Assembly (NCBI GenBank): GCA_027257055.1
Contig: JAPVLO010000519.1
Coordinates: 868,001 to 932,000, forward strand
Direction: 5' to 3'
From: Cephalopachus bancanus
Taxonomy: Eukaryota; Chordata; Mammalia; Primates; Tarsiidae
DNA length: 64,000 bases
How positions within the stretch are numbered: position 1 is the stretch's first letter; each line of letters starts with the position of its first letter. The translations under genes and the position numbers were made by a program. The notes below the pieces were generated by a model. That model was not told the origin of the DNA. It did no database searches and saw only the letters and a program-made list of their open reading frames with translations. Below are positions 47,370 to 59,019 of this stretch, one piece after another.

Positions 47370-47565
47370 AACTCTAGACCAGGGTTTCCTCCCTGGGTCC
47401 GGCATCAATCAGATTAATCTGAATGAAGGGGTGAGGAGGCTTGCTTAGAATTCAGATTTCTGGGTCCCACCTAAGACTTCCTGAGTCAGAATCACTGCAA
47501 TGGGTCCTAAGATTTTTTTAAAGATGCTATAAATGGCTCAGGTTTGAGAGTCACTGTTAGCTATT
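47370..47565 (-). repeat. MER5-type element
   Basis: AGGGTTTCCTCCCTGGGTCC, AGATTTCTGGGTCCCACCTA, TGAGTCAGAATCACTGCAAT and TTTGAGAGTCACTG follow a MER5A layout. Confidence 0.65.
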
Positions 47566-47884
47566 CAGAAGACTTTCCAGTCTCTGAATTTATTATTATT
47601 ATTTCTTGCTTTCATGCATTTGTGCATCTTCTCTATGCTTAGAATTTCCTCTCCCTTTTCCATTATTCTTTAAGGTCTAGTGGAAATATCACTGGGCTTT
47701 CAGGAAGCAGCATTATTTCTGACAACTATGAATAAAAGTGAAAGGAAAAATAGCACTGGGATTAGATTCCATTGCAAAGAATTGCAAATATGCAATGATA
47801 ATTCATCCCCTTCCATGAACCTAGAAAAACGCTAGAGCTCCTTTGTTGCACTGCTGATAACTCCCCCCCCACCACATATACTCT
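47566..47884. other. No gene recognised
   Basis: Unassigned. Confidence 0.3.
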
Positions 47885-47970
47885 CTTATTAGAATGGGAG
47901 CTCCTTCAGGACAATCCCTAGAGCAGTGCTGGTCTCATTAAGTGTTCAATATGTTCGTTAAATGAGAGAT
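47885..47970 (+). repeat. L2 3' end
   Basis: AGAATGGGAGCTCCTTCAGG, GAGCAGTGCTGGTCTC and AAGTGTTCAATATG: the LINE-2 terminus. Confidence 0.6.
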
Positions 47971-48044
47971 TGACAAGTGAAGTTGAACACGGAAAGAAAG
48001 TTCAGACTCCCCAACATAGTAGGGTCAGTGAACATTACTGGAGA

Positions 48045-48305
48045 AGACAGCATAGCAGAGTGGAAAAGCCCCTGGGACTTGAGAGTCAGAAGGTCCAGGA
48101 ATTCAATCCAAGATCTGTTGTTTGTAATCTGTGTGACCTTTGGCAATTGCTTAATCTTTCTGTTTTCTCATCTATAACATTAGGATAATTATAGCACCGA
48201 TCTCATAAGACTGTTGTGAGGATGAAAGAAAATGGTATATATAAAGCCCTTAGTACGGTACCTGTCCACATAATACATGTTCAATCAATAGTAGCTGTTA
48301 TGTCT
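48045..48305 (+). repeat. Full-length MIR SINE
   Basis: Complete MIR: CATAGCAGAGTGGAAAAGCC, GTGTGACCTTTGGCAATTGC, TTGTGAGGATGAAAGAAAAT and TGTTCAATCAATAGTAGC. The best-preserved MIR in the window. Confidence 0.88.
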
Positions 48306-49840
48306 ATAATTACTAAGCAGACTTGTAATGTGGAAATGTCCCCAGGGGCCATTAAACTTGTAGGGCTGTTTGTCTCTGCAGTAAATGGCTCTACGTTGAG
48401 TGTGGAGATGTTTTTTGTAATTTTACTGTCAGCTATTTCTTTTATTACAAACTGTCACTCTCCAACAGCTTCTTTAATCTGCTCACTCTTTTAATTTGCT
48501 GCTTATTTTCTGTTGTGAGATAGAATACCAGATACTCAAGCTTTGAGTTTGTGCATCCACTCATTCAGTAAAGATTTTTTGTTCAAAAATTCTGGCTAAC
48601 ACAGATTTGAACTCCAGATAAGTGAAATACTTTGTTTTTTCTCATTCCCCACTTTAAAAATTGATTCATAAATTTGTAGCAAAATTGTAAGCAAAAGGTT
48701 TATAGTTTGTGACATCTCTCTCCTGTCTTAGTATTTTTTATATTATTTTTTCTCAGATTTCAAAACTACATTTGTGGATTTGTTTTTCTATTATGAGAGT
48801 AATTCTTTCCATCAAAGTACTTATTTTTTTTTTTATGAAGGGCATAAAGGGTCAACATAATTGGAAACCGTTTCTGAGATACTTTATATTTCCAAAAGAA
48901 AAGAATAGTCGAATTGTGTTTTATGTAATTAAAAGTGACAGAAACATCTAACAAATTCCATCTTCCACAGCAACACAGAAATATGTACTTGGCTGGGATC
49001 ACCTATATAAAACAAGTAGAAAAATGATTTTGTATACAATGTTGGTGGCTGAATTTCTCTTTAGCAGGACTAAAAGGACATTGTAACTCAGTTTCTGCCT
49101 TTTCTTGGCATGGTAAATAGAAGCATATTCTTAATAAGGGGCCAGTCCCCATTCAAAGATTCTACCTTATTGTTATCACAGTGGATATTTTATGATCAAT
49201 TGTCCTTAAATATTCATGGACAGTGAAGATAAACCACTTCCCCTCCTTATTTTATCATTTACAAATCATGAATTTGATACTTAAGGAGGCTAAGTATGAT
49301 CTTGCCCAAGATTGTATATTTATTTGGGTTGATTTTTTAAATGTTTATTTGCCATTTATATTTTCCTTTTAATTACTTGTCTCTCTATATGTCTTGCCCT
49401 GTTTCTACTGGAGTATTGATATTCATATTTAGAGTGGCACTTTTTAGTACTTTTCCCTCAAAATGATGATAGCTAATATCATTATAAAATATTGAATTAT
49501 TAAAAAATAATTCAAGTTGTGAGAAATAATTACCTGTGCTCCCTTCTGGTTTTATTATGTATTCATTGCTTTATATTTCAATTTGTGCCCATCTATTACA
49601 TATTTTAGTGTTGTAAGATGAAGTTGGGTTCCAGCATAATGTTATTTTTCAAATAATTAGTTGTATCAGGAAAATGGAGATAAAAATAGTACTTACAGCT
49701 AGAATTGTGAAAATAGGGAATAAAATACATGAAACAAATCATACCATTGTCTTACATTTGGTAAATTCTCTATAAATGCTGCTATTGCTGTTCTTATTAT
49801 TGTTGATATTGTTGTTCCATTTATTGCTGTTAAATTTATT
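48306..49840. other. No gene recognised (1.5 kb)
   Basis: AT-rich with no assignable repeat. The frames at 48216-48494 and 48709-49002 overlap on opposite strands and are probably chance. Confidence 0.3.
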
Positions 49841-49844
49841 AACA

Positions 49845-49945
49845 TTTTTATTATTGTGGATAAATAATAGTTGTGCATAATTATGAGGTACATGTGATAT
49901 TTTGATACAAGCATATACTGTATAATGATTAAATCAGTATAACTG
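49845..49945 (-). repeat. L1MA-like 3' end, antisense
   Basis: AATAATAGTTGTGCATAATT, GGTACATGTGATATTTTGAT and TATAATGATTAAATCAG: reversed L1MA terminus. Confidence 0.65.
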
Positions 49946-49984
49946 GATTGGGGGGAACCTGCAACAAACACTGAAAATATGTGA

Positions 49985-50485
49985 GAATCGCGTTTTGGGA
50001 GTGTTTACAATGGACAGATTTTATTATTTTCAGAAAGTATAACTTTATACCTAGTTTATTTGGAAATTTGAAAACCAGTAATATATCCTTAATTTTATTC
50101 AATGCTTCTTTTATCTTTGCAAATATTTATATGGTTTCTGTATGTGACTTTTTAATTTGATGGATAATATTAATAGATTTCCTAATGCTAAAACATCCTT
50201 GAGATCTGCTTCCCTGGGATCATCATGATATATTTTACCTTTAATATACTCATAAATGTGTTTTATCATTATTTTAATTAGGACTCATATCTATATTATC
50301 AGTGAGATTTATCTCTAGCTTTCTTTCTTTGAGCTATCTTTGTCAGACTTTAGTATCAGGGTTATGCTTTCTTCAGAAAACTATATGAGAAGTTGTTCAT
50401 ATTTTTCTGTGCTTTGAAGCAGTTTATGTAAATTTGTAAAGTGTCTCTGGGTCATTTAAAAAAGGTTCAATATTTTTTTTAAAGA
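49985..50485 (-). repeat. Old L1 ORF2 fragment, antisense
   Basis: CTTTGTCAGACTTTAGTATC and GGGTTATGCTTTCTTCAGAA are the reverse of the reverse-transcriptase region of an old L1. The frame is fully decayed. Confidence 0.55.
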
Positions 50486-50499
50486 GAGTTATACTTTTC

Positions 50500-51070
50500 T
50501 TTTCAAAAGTAAATCAGATTATATCCTTTCTCTACTTAAAATTTATTGTTGCCCTTGGAATAAATCCGCAAACCCTTGCAATGGCCTATAAGAGCCTGAG
50601 TGATGTGGCTGCTCCTGCTGACCTCTTTTTTCCCTCATTTTTATTTCAGAAACAGAAAACCAAATATTACTGATCTCTTTTGCATCATTTCTCACCATGC
50701 TTTTCCAGGCTTATTCTGAAAGGAGCCAGTGAGACTGCATATCATTTCTTCCAGTGTGCCTCACTCTTATTTGTTCCAACCTCCCCCCCTAGTGCACCCT
50801 TCCCCTCTCAATTCTAACTCTTGACATTCTTTCTCACCCTACAAGTCTCTGCTTAAATGAAGCATCCTGAGAAAGTTATTCCCTATCTTATTTATAGTAG
50901 GCCACTCAATTATTCTTTTTTATAGCATGTTATTTATTTATTTATAGTATTAATAGCATTTGTAGTGTTTTTGTGCATTTATGTATTTATTCATGTACTC
51001 AAATATTTATCAATTGCCTATGTTTTCCCCATTAGAGTTTAAGATCTAGTTTTTCGATATACACTTATGT
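50500..51070 (-). repeat. L2 element, 3' half
   Basis: AAATCAGATTATATCCTTTC, AATGGCCTATAAGAGCCTGA, CTACAAGTCTCTGCTTAAAT and GAGAAAGTTATTCCC follow LINE-2 sequence over about 550 bp. Orientation is by memory of the consensus and may be reversed. Confidence 0.6.
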
Positions 51071-51094
51071 TGTTCCAATCTCAACATAAATTTT

Positions 51095-51460
51095 TGCTTT
51101 CATTATTATTTTTTGCACATAATCATTGCACATATTTATGGGGTACAGTGTGATATTTCAATAAATGTATATGATGTATAATGATCAAATCAAGGTAATT
51201 AACATATCCATCACCTCAAACATTTTTTGTGTGTGTGTGTTGGAAACATTCAAAATTCACTCTTGTAGCTATTTGAAAATATGTTGTTATTTATAGTCAC
51301 TCTACAGTGCATAGAAAACTGGAATTTATTTTTTCCATCTAGCTGTCATTTTGTATCTGTCTCTTTGTCTCTCCTCCTCTGTCTCTCCTCCTTCCACTAC
51401 CCTTCGCAGCCTTTAGTAACCATTATTCTATGCTCTCCTTTTATGAGATCATATAATAGC
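51095..51460 (-). repeat. L1MA-like 3' end, antisense
   Basis: TTTATGGGGTACAGTGTGAT, TGATCAAATCAAGGTAATTA, CATATCCATCACCTCAAAC and TAGTCACTCTACAGTGC. A (GT)n patch sits at 51228-51241. Confidence 0.72.
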
Positions 51461-52644
51461 TCGGTTGCAAAAAACTTTTTTCCATTTGCACTCAATTTTA
51501 CAATCATATTTATAACATTTTGGGGATTCCATGTTTCATTCAATTCTGTGAGCAATGGTAGGAACTGCCTTTGCTTTACTTATCCATTTAGCTGGGCTAG
51601 AATATAAAATTAAGTATTTTTTTAAGAAGGGTTTTTGGTTAGTGCATTTTCTAGGCTCTTACCTATCTGATATGAATAAATGGCAACTTATTTAGGTGTA
51701 TAGTTCTCAGAATTCTGTATATGTTGCATGATTATTAACATATAGTTTTCAGTATACCACGAAAGAGGTGTGAAGTCTGAAATGTCTGACTTTTATTCTT
51801 ATGTAAAAAACTTTGCCTTACCCATACACATATCAAAGTCTGCAGGATACTTAATGCTCAAATCAAATATTTGCTAGAACGTGGTTAGCAAATATATATA
51901 ATGATATTCAATGAACCTGAAAAATTTTGTACCTTGATATTCATTCAGCTCAGATAAGTTTTTAATTATTATAGCTTTTGTTTTTATATTTGTTCCATTT
52001 ATTTTAGTCCTTTCTTTAAAAACACCAATTATCTGTAGTTAAATCTTTGTTCTTTATTTTTCTTATTGCTTTTATCTTTTTCCTTTCTACTATTGCCTCT
52101 CAACTTGCCCTCCATTTCATTGATTTTCCTTAGTGATGGTTCTGTTGTTTTTGTTTATGGGGTGTGCTTCATTATTCATGGCTTGCTATTTTCATTTCTT
52201 TGGAATAATTTTTCTACATAGCTCTTTTTAGCTCATGCAGATGTCTTTGCATCACATCGTTTTATATTTTATTTATTTTTCTCTATTCTTATTTCATAGA
52301 GATCATGTCCTGTTTATTCCTACTGAGAATGCTAATAAGTTTTAATTGTTATTCTTTTGCCTTTTAGAGAAAATAATTGTGAGTCTGCTCCTCCACTAAT
52401 GTCTTTAAAAAAAAAATCACCCTTTCTTTGTTCTCCAGTATTCTAGCATTACATTAATCACTTATTCCCCTTATTTCTTTTGGAGCAAAGAGAACTCTAA
52501 TCGGTCCCAATGTTGTAAGGTATGTGAAACATCTTCTTTTCCCTATTTTTTTCCAACTTGTATTTAGATAGAATCTTATTCTCAAATTAGATTGATATTC
52601 TTATTTCCTAACTCAGTGTATAATGGTAGCAGGCAGACATCTGT
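51461..52644. other. No gene recognised
   Basis: T-rich. Parts of 51950-52340 may be reversed old L1, but I see no diagnostic block. Confidence 0.3.
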
Positions 52645-52905
52645 CTAATCCAGTATTTCTCAACTTTAGCACGATTGACATTTTGGGCCAGATAACGATT
52701 TTTTTTGTGGGGAGCTGTTTTGTATATTATGGGATGTTTAATAGCATCCCTAGCCTCTATCCACTAGATGCCCGTATCACCTCCCTTTCCCACTAGTTCT
52801 GATAACCAAATATGTTTCCAGACATTGCCTAATGTCTTGCATGGGAAGGGGGGGAGTAACAAAATCATCCCTGGTTCCCAGTTGTGAAATACTTGTCTAA
52901 GCAAA
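52645..52905 (+). repeat. MER20-type element
   Basis: CCAGTATTTCTCAACTTTAG, TGACATTTTGGGCCAGATAA, CCAGACATTGCCTAATGTCT and CCTGGTTCCCAGTTGTG: the MER20 hAT layout with near-complete ends. Confidence 0.78.
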
Positions 52906-53150
52906 CCGTATTAGACTGGCGTAGGATCACCGCTTATGTGTTAGTATTCTCTATATGTTCCTTTATCCAACAGTGAGCTAAAGAAGAAAATTAAAAACCC
53001 TAAGCTCCAGCATCCACCACTGCTAGTTACTTTTCCATCTCTTTCCCCAACTATAGCATTTTACTCCTGGGATCGTTCACAGCTACAATGAACGCTTATG
53101 TAGGTTATGCTCTACACAATGGCATCTAGTTTAGTGGGGGATGTAATCCA
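52906..53150. other. No gene recognised
   Basis: Unassigned sequence of about 245 bp. Confidence 0.3.
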
Positions 53151-53154
53151 GCAT

Positions 53155-53255
53155 GTACGTACTTCATTCTCCAAGGGTGTGTGTGTGTGTGTGTGTTTTG
53201 TGTGTTTTGTGTGTGTGTGTGTACGTACTTCATTTTCCAAGGGTGGGGGGGGGGG
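53155..53255. repeat. GT microsatellite inside a 25-bp direct repeat
   Basis: Two 25-bp copies (53155-53179 and 53221-53245, one mismatch) start GTACGTACTTCATT and end CCAAGGGTG. They enclose a (GT)n run interrupted by two TTTTG units. A run of 12 G follows at 53244-53255. The 92-residue frame across it is the low-complexity translation. Confidence 0.9.
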
Positions 53256-55185
53256 CTATATTCACTATATAGCCTCTTTTTTTCGAATTCAAACAAAGCT
53301 AGTGACCTCAAGTCTATTCCTTGCAGAATGTAGCATATTGCTGCCAATTCAAACCTCACTTCAGTCTACAGCCATACCACCCTGAATGTGCCTGATCTTG
53401 TCAAACTTCACACTTTCTGCTGCAGTTTTTGCTTAAATTATGGGACCCTGAAAGAATTAGACATGTAAGAACTGATAAAAGTGTCTAATAGCACTCTGGT
53501 CACCTGAAAAATACCTGCACTGTACTGGTTAGGTTGTCTGTGTTTCTGAATGGCATATACCCTGCAGCTAGGCAGTGTGGGAGGGATGACACCTTTCCCC
53601 AGCTTTTCCTGGGTAACAGGTGTACTTCATTTTAACTTGCAAAACATATGCCAGCTTTAAATTGTGATTGCCAATTTCATTCTGTATGTCATATAATTAG
53701 AAAAAAACTGTTCCAGGTTCTAACAAATATTTGCTTATCACTCTTTTTTTCAGCATTATTATAAAAATTTTGTCGTTTTTCCTTCTGTCTCCACAGGTAT
53801 TATTGTTGGAGAGTGGGAGAGTGTGAAACAGGAACTGTTAGCCAGCACCATTTTAAACCTCAAGTTCTGAGTCAACTTTTCAACTTGGAAGATAGTTAAA
53901 CTTTCCATCAAACTCATACTTTTATAGTATCGACTCTGTAGTGAAGGATATAAGAAGACAGGAATATAATCTCTACTCTTGAGGAATTTATAATATTATA
54001 GGGGCAAGATAAATATACAAGGGAAAGTAAAAAGGAAAAGTAATACAAATGTCATAAAAGAATTACAGATGGAATATTCTGGGGCTTTAAAAGAATAATC
54101 TGTTTCATTTAGGAAATCAGGAAATGTTTCTTAGAAGCAGTGACATTTGACTTGATTTTTAAAAGATGAATAGTGGCACCTCGACAGGAAAATACACATT
54201 ACAGGCTGGGCTAACAGCATGGCAATAAATAGAGTGTGTCAGCCCTTGCCTCTCCTATCCCTGCTTAGCTGTAGGCAGTAAATATCTTCAGCCTGCAAGC
54301 TTAGACCCACCTTTTTTTAAAGCCAAATGTGACAAGTCAGCCAGGTGTTTATGATCACATTCATTATCCCATTGAGTTTTTTTCCATAAGCCAGGTGTAT
54401 AATATTGGACATAAACAACTATGACACTATAGGCTTCCTAAACTGCAGTTTTCCCCCAGTTGTGACATGGATATGTCAGATCCATATTACATGACTTCTA
54501 TCTTGATTCCTTAATTTTTGCACAAAACCACTTCTGAAAATTCTAGACCTATTTAAAGGTTGCTAGGTTTCCTGTCTATTCCATGATAGCTCCATTTTTG
54601 TTTGAGTCTAAGTCCCAATGCCTTTCTCTCTTAACACTTATTGGATAAAATGGAACTAAGATGATGTTACCCATCTGACTCTGAGCATCATTATTACTTA
54701 TGAAGTCCTGCTGCTATGATAAACCCACAAGTCTATTCCCCTGACTAGTTTTAACAGCTCTATCAAGCCCAATTTTTACCACATAGTGTTCATACTGGGT
54801 TTTTTACAGCTGACCATTTCATTTGTTTTATTTTTTTCCCTTTGGGGCTAGTCCATAAATAAGGCTAATCCTCTTATTTTCATCACAGCCTTTCTTAAAC
54901 TTGCTGACAGATGTTATTTTGATGGAATATAGGAAAACAGAGAACATCAAAAGGGTTTTTTTTAACGCGTGGATTGAGGGCAAAATATCAATTTTTTTTT
55001 TTTTTTCCCCCAAAGACTCTGTAATACGTAGAACAGATTTATCTGCCATTCCCTATTTTTAATGAGGTTCAGGGAAAGGGGATTCTGAAATGGTTACAGT
55101 GGAAGATTTGATAATGAAATATTAAACCAATTTTTGTTTACTTATTTATAAACTTCATGCTAAAATGTCATGAATATTTTATGGT
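53256..55185. other. Mostly unassigned; trace of ancient repeat
   Basis: 1.9 kb. 53940-54250 has the wording of an ancient L2/L3-class repeat (ATAATCTCTACTCTTGAGGA, CAGTGACATTTGACTTG). No exon is supportable. The frame at 54828-55049 carries no motif. Confidence 0.3.
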
Positions 55186-55189
55186 TGAA

Positions 55190-56090
55190 GTTTTCAAATG
55201 TAAACAAAAGTAGAGAGAATAGTAAAAACAAACTCCCATGTAACCATTATCCAGTTTCAACAACAATCAATTTATGACCAATATTCCTTCATCTATACCC
55301 CAGTGACAGACTCAGGATTATTTTAAAGAACACTTTACATATAACATTATTTCATGTGCAAATATTTTTGGGAAAATATCTCTAAAAGTTAAGGTCCCTT
55401 TAAAAAATTTTTCCTGATTGGGCATGGTGCCTCATGCCAATAATCCCAGCATTTTGGGAGGCCAAGGTTGGAGGATCACTTGAGGTCAAGGAATTTAAGA
55501 CCAACCTGGACATAAGAAGACCCCGGGCTACAAAAACAAAAAGTACAAAAATTAGCTGGTTGTGGTGGCATGTGTCTGTAGTCCCAGTTACTTAGAAGGC
55601 TGAAGCAGGAGGATCACTTGAGCCCAAGAAGTTGAGGTCACAATGGAGCTATCATGTAAGAGACTGTTCTCCAGGCTGGGTGACAGAGCAAAGTCAATCT
55701 CAAAGAAAAATCCTAAAAATAAATGATAATTATTCTTGAATAACATCAAATATTCATTCTCAATAGTTATAATTTGTTTGAATTGGAAACTAAAGAAGGT
55801 TCATACATTGTAACTGATGAGTATTTTTTTAAGTCTCTTTAAATCACTAAGTTCTCTCATGTCTGTTTTATCTTCGTAACTTCTATGGAGTATCTCACAG
55901 TCTGGTTTGCTGCCTGCATCCATATAATCCACTAAAATGACTTTATATTCCTTGTATTTTCTGTAAATTGATGGTTACATCTACAAACTTGATCAGATAC
56001 ATATTCAAATTTTTTAACAAAACTGAATCATAGATGGTGCAGTGTGTCCTTCATGAATTATATGAGGTAATATCTGTAGTGTTTATAACA
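55190..56090 (+). repeat. Old L1ME-like 3' end, Alu-split
   Basis: TAGTAAAAACAAACTCCCAT, ACCATTATCCAGTTTCAACA and ATATCTCTAAAAGTTAAGG lie before an Alu. After it come AACATCAAATATTCATTCTC, CACAGTCTGGTTTGCTGCCT and CCTTGTATTTTCTGTAAATT. Both halves follow one L1ME-type 3' region. Confidence 0.6.
55416..55709 (+). mobile_element. Old dimeric Alu (AluJ-like)
   Basis: GGGCATGGTGCCTCATGCCA through CTGGGTGACAGAGCAAAGTC. Both arms are present and diverged, without the young-family linker or hairpins. Confidence 0.88.
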
Positions 56091-56239
56091 ATTTAAGGCA
56101 TAGTACACACTAAGCACATGTGTGTTAAATAGATAAATCAGAAGTTCTCCCATATAAAATTGACACAAGACTTGGGAACCAATGGAATTGAAAATAAAAG
56201 GCTCTGTAATACTTAGCCCATTTCTTTTCTTTTCTTTTT

Positions 56240-56490
56240 TACTTCTAAAAAATTTTTATTGTAAAGATGTGGGGTACAATTCAGGGCTAGGTATACAAAC
56301 ATCGATCATGCAGATACCCTTGTTAATGAAGTATGTCCTTCCCTCCCCTAGTAGTTTTCCTCAACTGCCAATTCACCCCCCCAACAGTTTCCCATTACTG
56401 CCAATCACTTTCTTGTAGCATTATAATTGTTCAAGATCATCTTATGAGGATTGAAGATATGTCCTCAATTCTACTTCCAGTTATTATCAA
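56240..56490 (-). mobile_element. L1 3' end, antisense, short-UTR variant
   Basis: TTGTAAAGATGTGGGGTACA, GGGCTAGGTATACAAACATC, ACCCTTGTTAATGAAGTATG and TCCCATTACTGCCAATCACT: reversed 3' UTR of the young L1 lineage. Confidence 0.8.
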
Positions 56491-56645
56491 CAGGAGGAGT
56501 GGTGCCCTTGTATTTTCTGTAAATCGATGCCTAAATCTGCAGGTTTAATCAAATACACGTTCATTTTTTTGGCAAAAGTACAAACATAGCATGCTTCCCT
56601 CATGAGTTTACGATAACTGTTTGTCCTTTATAGTGATGTTCTCAA
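56491..56645 (+). repeat. Second L1ME-like fragment
   Basis: CCTTGTATTTTCTGTAAATC repeats the block at 55948 and stays similar for about 100 bp, so it is another copy of the same old L1M 3' sequence. Confidence 0.55.
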
Positions 56646-57034
56646 CCATTGATTGTTGCCCAGAACCACCAATTCAATACAGGTTACAAGATGGGAAATA
56701 TTTTAATTCTATTGTTTTTTCTTCATTTGTTAGCTGTGATAGTTCCACAAGGAGAAACTTCCCCCACTCTAACTCTTTAGTTACCTTGTGGATCATATAG
56801 GAAAAGCAAAATAAATGATTATTTCTCTTCATTAACGAATTTTCAGAATAATGGATTTGTTCTCTGGTATCCTCCAAAAATGAACCATGCTCCTTTTTTG
56901 TATAATTATGAAGTCATGGATATCAACATATTTGATATGTTGAAATTTATTGTAACTAATTATTATTATTGGTATTCATATGACCCCCATCTTAAGCCAC
57001 TTAGAGTTTATTCAGATTTGTTCTTTTTCTGTCT
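56646..57034. other. No gene recognised
   Basis: Unassigned. Confidence 0.3.
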
Positions 57035-57035
57035 T

Positions 57036-57910
57036 TTTTCCAGCTTTATTGAAGTATAATTGACAAATAAAAATTGTGTATTCTCAAGGTGTATGACATG
57101 ATACATTGGAAAATTTTTACCAAATCAAATTCATTAACACATCTATCACCACCTATAGTTACTATTATTGTGTGTTTGTGAGTATGGTATTCTCTTAGTA
57201 AATTCTGAGTATGCATTACAGTATTATTAACTATAATCATCATACTATGTATTAGATCCACAGAACTTAGTCATCTTATAACTGAAAGTTTGTATTCTTT
57301 GAGAAACATTTCCCCATTACCCCCACACCCCAGATTCTGTTAACCACTATTATGAACTCTGCTTCTATGAGTTTGACTTTTTAAAATTCCACATATAAGT
57401 GAGATTACACAGTATTTTTCTTTCTGTGTCTGGCTTATTTCACTTAGCATAATGTCCTTTGGATTCATCCAAGTTGTTGCGATTGACAGGATTTCTTTCT
57501 TTTTATGGCTGAATAAAATTCCATTATACACATATACCACATTTTCTTTATCCACTCATCCTTTTGACATGGTCTTAGGAGTTTTTTTTTTTTTTTTGAG
57601 TTGGAGTCTCACTCTGTCGCCCAGACTGGAGTGCAGTGGCCGCTCCCGGCCACCGCAGCCTCGACCCGCTGGGCTCCGGTGACCCTTCCGCCTCAGTCTT
57701 CCGAGTAGCTGGAACTACAGGCACGCGCTACCACGCCCGGCTGATTTTTTTTTTTTTTTATTGTAGAGATGAGGTCTCGCTGCCCAGGCGGGTCTCGAAC
57801 CCGCGGGCTCAGGCAATCCACTCACCTCAGCCTCCCAAAGGCGCGGGATTACAGGCTGAGCCACCGAGCCCGGCTGGTCTTAGGAGTTTTTGATGGTTTT
57901 CTTGCTTTTT
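57036..57910 (-). mobile_element. L1MB-like 3' end, antisense, Alu-split
   Basis: CTTTATTGAAGTATAATTGA, ATCTATCACCACCTATAGTT, GCTTCTATGAGTTTGACTTT and GGATTCATCCAAGTTGTTGC run in reversed L1MB order to 57586. The segment is then cut by an Alu, and a little follows to about 57910. Confidence 0.8.
57587..57875 (-). mobile_element. Young dimeric Alu, antisense
   Basis: Full dimeric Alu. Perfect 16-bp duplication GGTCTTAGGAGTTTTT at 57571-57586 and 57876-57891. Carries both hairpins, and the linker poly-T has expanded to about 13. Close to consensus. Confidence 0.96.
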
Positions 57911-58268
57911 GGTACAAACACATGTTTCAATCTCATTTTGTATATTTCCTGCCTCCTTCCTAAAACCAGCCATTTCTCCAAAAAGCAGCAGTTCCTTTTA
58001 ATAGATGGTTATATTTCAAAACCATGATCTGGACTCCAGGGATGCTTCCTGCTACTTGGCTAGTCATTGTTTCTGGGTCTTTTTTGTGTAGAAAATTGAA
58101 GAACACTTATTATTTTTGTTTATTTTGGGGACAAAATATATTACAAGTTCATACCAATGCTTTGTTTCTATTCTACTTACCCTTATTGATTTTACATATG
58201 TATTTCCTTTTAATTATGTTGAAAATCCTGATTTACAATGACCACAATCTAATTGCTCATTTGCTTTT

Positions 58269-58643
58269 TTCAAAAAAAAATTATTTTAAAGATGGGGGAG
58301 TACAATTCAGGGTTAGGTATACAAATGTTCATTATGCAGGTACCCTTGTTGATGAGGTGTGTCCTCCCTCCCCTGGCAGTTTCTCACTACTGCCAACCCT
58401 ACTCCCTACCCCCCTCCCCTGGCAACTTCCCACTACTGCCAATCCTTTTCTTATAGTGTTATGGTAGTTGTTCAAGGTCTGCTTATGAGCGAGAATGTGT
58501 GATACTCAGTTCTTTGTTTCTGTGATAAATCACTCAGTATTATAGACTCTAAGTCTATCCAAGTTGCTATGAAGTTCATAATTTTTTTCTTCTTTATAGC
58601 TGTGTAATATTACATCGTGTATATGTACCACATTTTTTTAATC
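58269..58643 (-). mobile_element. Young L1 3' end, antisense, with TSD
   Basis: A ~375-bp 5'-truncated L1. ATTTTAAAGATGGGGGAGTA, GTTAGGTATACAAATGTTCA, and then the ORF2 3' end (GTGTAATATTACATCGTG reversed). The 13-bp duplication CTCATTTGCTTTT lies at 58256-58268 and 58644-58656. The 147-residue frame at 58024-58467 merely crosses its edge. Confidence 0.9.
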
Positions 58644-58656
58644 CTCATTTGCTTTT

Positions 58657-59019
58657 ACCTCAGAATGACAATATCAATACAACTAATCATAATGTAATTA
58701 TTGAAAAAAAGGTAAGATAGTTTTTGCAGCCATTTTATTTATAGGGCATATCCTAATAAGTCAGTACCACCAAATTATTATGATTTTGAAGTACCTTGGC
58801 ATTATTCTTTTTCTTGTGATTATGTTGTCAATTGGATGCATTATTAGGTTCATTTGATTCATATTGCTTTCCATTTTAGGAATTTTTACTTTTTAAAGTA
58901 CAGTCTTGTTTTATAATTATATAAAATATTGAAAAGGTTTCAAAGTCAAAGCTACTAAATGAGGTATATTCAAAACCAAGGTGTATTCTGTGAAGCTACT
59001 TTAAAAAACAAGAAACCTA
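58657..59019. other. No gene recognised
   Basis: AT-rich, unassigned. Confidence 0.3.

Noticed and set aside
53107..53385. Cys/Val-rich repeated peptide
   Set aside because: Translation of the GT microsatellite and its 25-bp duplicate.
58024..58467. 147-residue frame, hydrophobic start
   Set aside because: Its second half is antisense L1 3' UTR; the first half has no motif.
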